Part shown: positions 32,651-36,060 of the stretch, one piece after another
Position numbering within the stretch: position 1 is the stretch's first letter
Layout: each line of letters opens with the position of its first letter
DNA from: Bacteroidota bacterium
GTDB taxonomy: Bacteria; Bacteroidota; Bacteroidia; Chitinophagales; LD1
NCBI GenBank assembly: GCA_947476645.1
Contig: CANJRM010000022.1
Coordinates: 1 to 36,060, forward strand
DNA: 36,060 nt
Reading direction: 5' to 3'
Position numbers and translations under genes: made by a program
The notes under the pieces: generated by a model
What the model saw: the letters and a program-made list of their open reading frames with translations, nothing else
Told to the model about the DNA's origin: nothing
Database searches by the model: none

Positions 32651-32881
32651 ATGAAAAGAACTTACGCCATAAAAACCACACCATCTTCAGGAGTTGCCAC
32701 CTATCAATCTGGATTTGACACTAAAGCAGACGCGGAAAAATACCTAAGCGAAATGGAAAAGTCCTCAGACGATTCTTTCTCCGTTGTTTATGTTGCCGAT
32801 TATTCTCCATGGGAAGGTAGTGCAATAAGAAATACGCTAAGCGGAATATCCGAGCGGCAGGAGATTGCAGGATATCAATAA
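32651..32881 (+). CDS. Small protein of unknown function
   Basis: 76 residues, soluble. 'MKRTYAIKTTPSSGVATYQSGFDTKADAEKYLSEMEKSSDDSFSVVYVADY' (quoted here only as blocks KRTYAIKTT, FDTKADAEKYL, SFSVVYVADY) suggests a beta-alpha-beta mini-domain. It starts with ATG after a gap of 141 nt without other coding signal, and ends 24 nt before the lipoprotein. No family recognised. Confidence 0.5.
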   Translation: MKRTYAIKTTPSSGVATYQSGFDTKADAEKYLSEMEKSSDDSFSVVYVADYSPWEGSAIRNTLSGISERQEIAGYQ

Positions 32882-32904
32882 ATAAAACGGCTATACTTGA
32901 TAGA

Positions 32905-33408
32905 GTGAAATACATTTTCGTCCCCACCTTTCTGCTGCTCGTCTTCTTATCATCTTGCCATAACAACAATGCAGAAAAAGAAATAACCAATACCATCAAT
33001 GCTGTTTACAAAGAGCCGAATGTGTATTCCCAACTGGGAGCTAATACCACTTTGCTTAGCAAACAATTAAGCCATTTGATTGCCAGAGCAAAAGAAGTGG
33101 AAGAGCTTGACCTGCAAAGGGTGCGCAACAGCGAATATCCAACTGATAAGCCATTGCTTATTGAAGGGGAGATATTTACAAGCGTATACGAGGGCTATAG
33201 CTCATTAAAAGTGGATGAAATGGAAGTTGAGAACAACACAGCCAAAGCAGTTGTAATATTCTTAAATGAAGGTTATAAGCTTAACTGGAGTGATACCTTA
33301 CTGCTGACAAATGAAAATGGCTGGAAGCTGGATGATGTGAAATACAACAAGGATAACGGCAGCTTGCAGAAAACCCTTAAGGAGTTTAATTCCAATTACA
33401 AAGAATAA
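32905..33408 (+). CDS. Lipoprotein of unknown function (mobile element)
   Basis: 167 residues from GTG 32905. Signal with lipobox 'VFLSSCHNN', Cys18. The mature part has helical 'QLSHLIARAKEVEELDLQRVRNSEYPTDKPLLIEGEIF' (blocks only) and strands 'NNTAKAVVIFLNEG', 'WSDTLLLTNENGWKLDDVKY', a layout seen in small NTF2-like or DUF3828-like lipoproteins; that resemblance is tentative. GTG is the only start before the signal peptide. Followed by a good terminator. Confidence 0.65.
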   Translation: MKYIFVPTFLLLVFLSSCHNNNAEKEITNTINAVYKEPNVYSQLGANTTLLSKQLSHLIARAKEVEELDLQRVRNSEYPTDKPLLIEGEIFTSVYEGYSSLKVDEMEVENNTAKAVVIFLNEGYKLNWSDTLLLTNENGWKLDDVKYNKDNGSLQKTLKEFNSNYKE

Positions 33409-33426
33409 GGCACGCCAACTAAGGGC

Positions 33427-33455
33427 AAAGCCAGTTCCGAAAGGGCTGGCTTTTT
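33427..33455 (+). terminator. Intrinsic terminator after the lipoprotein gene
   Basis: AAAGCCAG (33427-33434) pairs with CTGGCTTT (33446-33453) around an 11-nt loop, followed by T residues. Placed 19 nt after the stop at 33408. Confidence 0.8.
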
Positions 33456-33527
33456 GCTACACTTCAAATGAGTAGCTATACCTATTGCTATCAAATAATG
33501 TTATGTTTAATTTGCTTCAAAAAATAC

Positions 33528-33914
33528 ATGGAAACAACATCGCCCAAATCACTTTATGAAAGACTTGGAGGTCTTTCAGGAATCACAGCAATTGTTGATG
33601 ATATTGTTGACGCTCACATGACCAACCCAGCAGTTAAGTCAAGATTTTTGCCATTAAAGGATAACCCAGAACATTTTGCAAAAGTCCGAGAACATCTGAT
33701 AAACTTTTTAGCATCAGGCAGTGGTGGAAGCGAACAATACACAGGAAGAGATATGCCAACTGCACACAGAGGTATGAACATTAGCAATGGAGAATACATG
33801 AGCGTGATTGATGATATTATGTCGGCATTAGCTAAGCATAATATTGATGATGAAAGCAAAAAAGATGTGCTGTTCATTGCCTATTCTTTGAAAGAGACAA
33901 TGGTGGGTAAATAA
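33528..33914 (+). CDS. Group I truncated hemoglobin
   Basis: 128 residues from ATG 33528 (METTSPKSLYERLGG); the longer frame from 33468 adds 20 residues outside the family and overlaps the upstream terminator region. Family features: 'SLYERLGGLSGI' at the start, 'HMTNPAVKSRF' (CD region), 'LINFLASGSGGSEQYTGRDMPTAHRGM' with the proximal His80, and 'IDDIMSALAKHNID'. It binds O2 or NO with heme; group I members often detoxify NO. Monocistronic with its own terminator. It sits in the mobile element, so it is likely cargo. Confidence 0.93.
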   Translation: METTSPKSLYERLGGLSGITAIVDDIVDAHMTNPAVKSRFLPLKDNPEHFAKVREHLINFLASGSGGSEQYTGRDMPTAHRGMNISNGEYMSVIDDIMSALAKHNIDDESKKDVLFIAYSLKETMVGK

Positions 33915-33944
33915 ATCAGCTATCTCAGCATAGCTTGTTGATGA

Positions 33945-33974
33945 AGTCAGTCCTGCAATGGGCTGGCTTTTTTA
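33945..33974 (+). terminator. Intrinsic terminator after the hemoglobin gene
   Basis: AGTCAGTCC and GGGCTGGCT form 9 pairs (two G-U) around a 6-nt loop, followed by six T. The GGGCTGGCTTTTT part resembles the terminator at 33427-33455. Confidence 0.8.
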
Positions 33975-33990
33975 TTTTCTCCTAGTATTT

Positions 33991-34342
33991 ATGGTTATGC
34001 AAACAGTAAAATATAGGTGGAAAATCGGTTTGGTGAAACGGTTGAATATTCATTTGCTAATGCAATGAATTCCCGTTACAAGGCCATTGAACAACTAAAG
34101 CTATTTCGAGGTGAATCGAAGTCATACAAAGGTCTTAAGCTATCCTATTCAATTACAGACATTCAAACTTTTGACATCCTTACAGGAAAGCGATTCAAGA
34201 ATATCCTGCGAGTGAATTGGAAATTCTGGCCAATCTGGATTTGCATTGTGAAATGCCAGCTTGCTTCACCGAGCTTGATGATGAATCATACTTAACGATT
34301 GCCGATGACATGGTTTACCCGTATTGCTTCACGGTTGATTAG
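33991..34342 (+). pseudogene. Frameshifted small gene
   Basis: A coding-like sequence runs through two or three frames. From ATG 33991 (frame 1) about nine codons read 'MVMQTVKYR'; frame 3 from about 34017 gives 'ENRFGETVEYSFANAMNSRYKAI...FDILTGKRFK'; frame 2 from about 34199 gives 'EYPASELEILANLDLHCEMP...MVYPYCFTVD' and a TAG at 34340. Each change is equivalent to a one-base deletion. A GTG at 34017 could be an alternative start, leaving one frameshift. The acidic, well-formed tail argues for decay of a real gene (or programmed shifting) rather than chance. Its stop overlaps the convergent primase-like gene by 4 nt. Product not recognised. Confidence 0.5.
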
Positions 34343-35532
34343 TCTTCACAATTTCTCTGTTTCATTAAATCATTATTTAAGTAGCTCACCAATTCCTTAA
34401 ATGATTTCCAGTATTTCTCAACCGTCTTTTGGCTGATGGGATGATGCGTGTATACCTTCCTTTGAGCAATCTTCCCGTATTTGTCGAAGTCCCACGATTC
34501 AATGATGTCATACAACTTCTGTGTGCTTTTATCCTTCCAATGCTTCGTAATTTCATCTCTGCATATTTCCAGCTTCTCATCACGAGTTAATTCGCTATGC
34601 TGGCAGAATACAATCTTCCTTTTCTTTCTGAAGTATATCGGCTTGAGCGTTCCGTCTTCCTTATACTTAAATACTGATTTCACTATCCGTAATAAGTGGT
34701 TGCCATCAACGGGAGTTTCACATATCCTATAATTCACCTTGGATAGTATGCCGTAGGCCTTCTCAAATGATATTTCAGGATTCAGATAGACTAAGTTACC
34801 ACAATAAGCTACTAGCGTATTATTTCTGTTCTTCTTAATCTTCCTTATAGGCATAAAGCATCTGATGTTATCATACCCTTCCCAATTTACCACATACTCA
34901 CCTTCAACTGGTATTTCATCTATGTTGTCAAAACGGATGGAAATGGATTTTGCCCCCCCATCTATGGTATATGCCTTTCTTTCTTCTCTTCTTACTATAG
35001 ATGGGGGGGCAGAAATACCTGAATAGGTAAAAGCATTATCATTGATGAAAAGGTTATCATCATAAGAGATTATGTTGTATTGTGTTGCCTTGGCTGCTTG
35101 TATATCTACATACTCCTGAATGCCCAAATCCTGAACGATACCAGTATAGGTAGAACGAAAGTTATCTAGGGTAACACCAGATACCCTTACCAGAATAGCA
35201 TATCCATGACCACCAAATGAATGGTAATAGGAATATACCTTGCTTTTATCTAGGGTATGAATATCAAACTCTGGATTATCTATATCAATATATATAACAC
35301 CAGTGCTTTGAAGGGTATTATTTGTGTTCTTGTAGCCCTTATACTGGAAGTTATAGGTTACACATGGCAGACTGGCCTTGGTGGTATCATATACCTCAGG
35401 GTTGTGTCTTGCTTGAATTATTTTATCGGTATAGGTTGAATACTTGATTTTATTCAACCATTGGGTTATAGAGATGTTTGAAACTACACTTGGGTTGGTG
35501 ATGTTTTCATAGGTATTGATTTGGATGTCCAC
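34339..35532 (-). CDS. BT4734/VirE N-terminal domain protein (primase-like), mobile-element replication candidate
   Basis: 397 residues from GTG 35532. Residues about 20-165 match the BT4734-like/VirE_N domain, a relative of archaeo-eukaryotic primases: 'VIYIDIDN' (Asp83, Asp85), 'SFGGHGYAILVRVSG' and 'ATQYNIISYDDNLFIN'. The middle and C-terminal parts ('NYRICETPVDGNHLLRIVKSVFKYKEDGTLKPIYF', in blocks; then 'YGKIAQRKVYTHHPISQKTVEKYWKSF', helix-turn-helix-like) could be a primase-C-terminal and DNA-binding region. A usual D5/DUF3987 helicase fusion is absent. Role in element replication is inferred. The gene contains a 15-bp perfect inverted repeat (34951-35011) just after the first domain. 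Confidence 0.75.
   Translation of the reverse strand: MDIQINTYENITNPSVVSNISITQWLNKIKYSTYTDKIIQARHNPEVYDTTKASLPCVTYNFQYKGYKNTNNTLQSTGVIYIDIDNPEFDIHTLDKSKVYSYYHSFGGHGYAILVRVSGVTLDNFRSTYTGIVQDLGIQEYVDIQAAKATQYNIISYDDNLFINDNAFTYSGISAPPSIVRREERKAYTIDGGAKSISIRFDNIDEIPVEGEYVVNWEGYDNIRCFMPIRKIKKNRNNTLVAYCGNLVYLNPEISFEKAYGILSKVNYRICETPVDGNHLLRIVKSVFKYKEDGTLKPIYFRKKRKIVFCQHSELTRDEKLEICRDEITKHWKDKSTQKLYDIIESWDFDKYGKIAQRKVYTHHPISQKTVEKYWKSFKELVSYLNNDLMKQRNCED
34951..35011. repeat. Perfect 15-bp inverted repeat with C7/G7 tracts inside the primase-like gene
   Basis: TGCCCCCCCATCTAT (34951-34965) and its exact complement (34997-35011); the stem extends to 19 positions with one G-U. The loop is a pyrimidine-rich 23-nt run on the plus strand. 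It encodes 'SAPPSI' and 'TIDGGAK' at the end of the VirE_N domain. Confidence 0.85.
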
Positions 35533-35875
35533 TGTATCATATCATTCTGCTTTTATGTTATTGTGTCTGCTGTTTTTAGCTAGTGCAGAAGCTGGAGGTA
35601 ATTACTCCCCCAGCAACCAGCATCAACCCTATTACAGGCTGATAGGTATAATTTACAATCAAAGGCTCAATAGTAAATAGTTGGTCTAGTGAAAAACGAA
35701 CTAACTGCTAGGAAGATTTAGGACTTGACCTCAACTCAGGCAGTTGGCTGAAAAAGAGGCTGCATTATTTGTTTAGGCTGTAGTAAAAGCCAACTACCCA
35801 AAGATACTAAGAATTTCGGTAGGCTGCAAGCAAAAGCGCGCATTTATAAAGAATAAAATATATTTCCAAATTTTC
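35533..35875. other. Intergenic stretch without visible genes
   Basis: No coding sequence of useful length on either strand. It holds the start region of the primase-like gene (minus strand) and the approach to the promoter at 35876. Short inverted pieces occur (for example AGTTGGC and GCCAACT near 35750 and 35790) but form no array. Confidence 0.5.
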
Positions 35876-35906
35876 TTGCATAATTCATTTTTTATTCGTA
35901 CCTTTG
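35876..35906 (+). promoter_or_regulatory. Bacteroidota-type promoter (TTG-N20-TACCTTTG)
   Basis: TTG 35876-35878 and TACCTTTG 35899-35906, 20-nt spacing, the same layout and same -7 octamer as the recombinase-operon promoter (minus strand, 30930-30960). It precedes the gene fragment starting at 35941. Confidence 0.7.
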
Positions 35907-35940
35907 CATATATCGATAAGTTAATGAAAGTATATATAAT

Positions 35941-36060
35941 ATGCTTAAAATCAATTTATTAGATTGCAATACGGATATGGTCTCCACCCATATTCTTTTC
36001 AAACAACCATCGACTAAATATTGGATTTACCACCCAATTTTTTCTGATTTTACATCAGAA
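35941..36060 (+). CDS. Start of an unknown gene, cut by the window edge
   Basis: From ATG 35941 the frame is open for 40 codons to the last base (MLKINLLDCNTDMVSTHILF... ending SDFTSE). A strong promoter lies 34 nt upstream. A 12-codon frame at 35924 overlaps it and could be a leader peptide. Too short for family assignment. Confidence 0.5.
   Translation, partial: MLKINLLDCNTDMVSTHILFKQPSTKYWIYHPIFSDFTSE

Noticed and set aside
35533-35875. Possible riboswitch or structured RNA in the intergenic stretch
   Set aside because: Only short scattered complementary pieces, no ordered stems or known motif.
29000-36060. CRISPR array or second tRNA end marking the right boundary
   Set aside because: No regularly spaced repeats and no second copy of the TTCGAGC-containing tRNA 3' end were found by eye in this interval.

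Overview
The window reads as chromosome of a free-living member of the Bacteroidota (probably a Chitinophagales/Sphingobacteriales-like lineage, which is inference). Supporting signs are a type IX secretion sorting domain on the esterase at 3293-4510, a DUF5686 outer-membrane protein, an ECF sigma factor beside a TM-plus-barrel protein, a ceramidase-family membrane protein, lipoproteins, and many promoter -7 boxes of the Bacteroidota type (TAnnTTTG and local variants such as TATATTTTCGC and TATCTTGC). Most genes carry no obvious Shine-Dalgarno, and leaders look very short.

Positions 1 to about 28,900 are ordinary core and semi-core chromosome. In order: the 3' end of an ECF sigma factor and its TM/barrel partner; a small membrane protein; an outer-membrane barrel; a secreted T9SS esterase; metG; a divergent PD-(D/E)XK nuclease-like gene; a coupled ldcA-like/pnuC/nadR-like operon for murein-peptide recycling and nicotinamide riboside salvage; a cytoplasmic TPR histidine kinase; a sugar nucleotidyltransferase and a nitronate monooxygenase/FabK-like enzyme; pyrH-frr; a secreted unknown; udk and a di-iron hydroxylase; a lipoprotein; a DUF5686 protein with a glycosyltransferase; xth; a ceramidase-like protein; a lone receiver; an oligopeptide-type binding lipoprotein; an alpha/beta hydrolase; an RluA-type pseudouridine synthase.

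Position 28,918 is a tRNA-Asn(GTT), and from there to the right edge the content changes to an integrated mobile element. A large serine recombinase gene points at the tRNA and runs into it, so its last 22 codons and stop are tRNA antisense. The rest of the element holds a small gene coupled to the recombinase, an unknown 167-residue protein, a complex non-coding segment (four-tract G-quadruplex motif, T-rich tandem repeat, nested 72-nt inverted repeat), two small internally repetitive proteins, small unknowns and a lipoprotein, a group-I truncated hemoglobin, a frameshifted gene, a BT4734/VirE-N primase-like gene containing a long perfect inverted repeat, and the start of another gene cut by the window edge. 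No second copy of the tRNA 3' end was seen, so the element continues to the right.

Two dispersed repeat types overlay the chromosome. One is a palindrome with arms around CTGAGCTTGTCGAAG, in three intergenic copies. The other, less expected, is a set of short arrays of four or five heptamers (about 28 nt, a different heptamer each time) sitting inside low-complexity or inter-motif stretches of three unrelated genes (two arrays per gene), plus a related four-octamer array between pyrH and frr.
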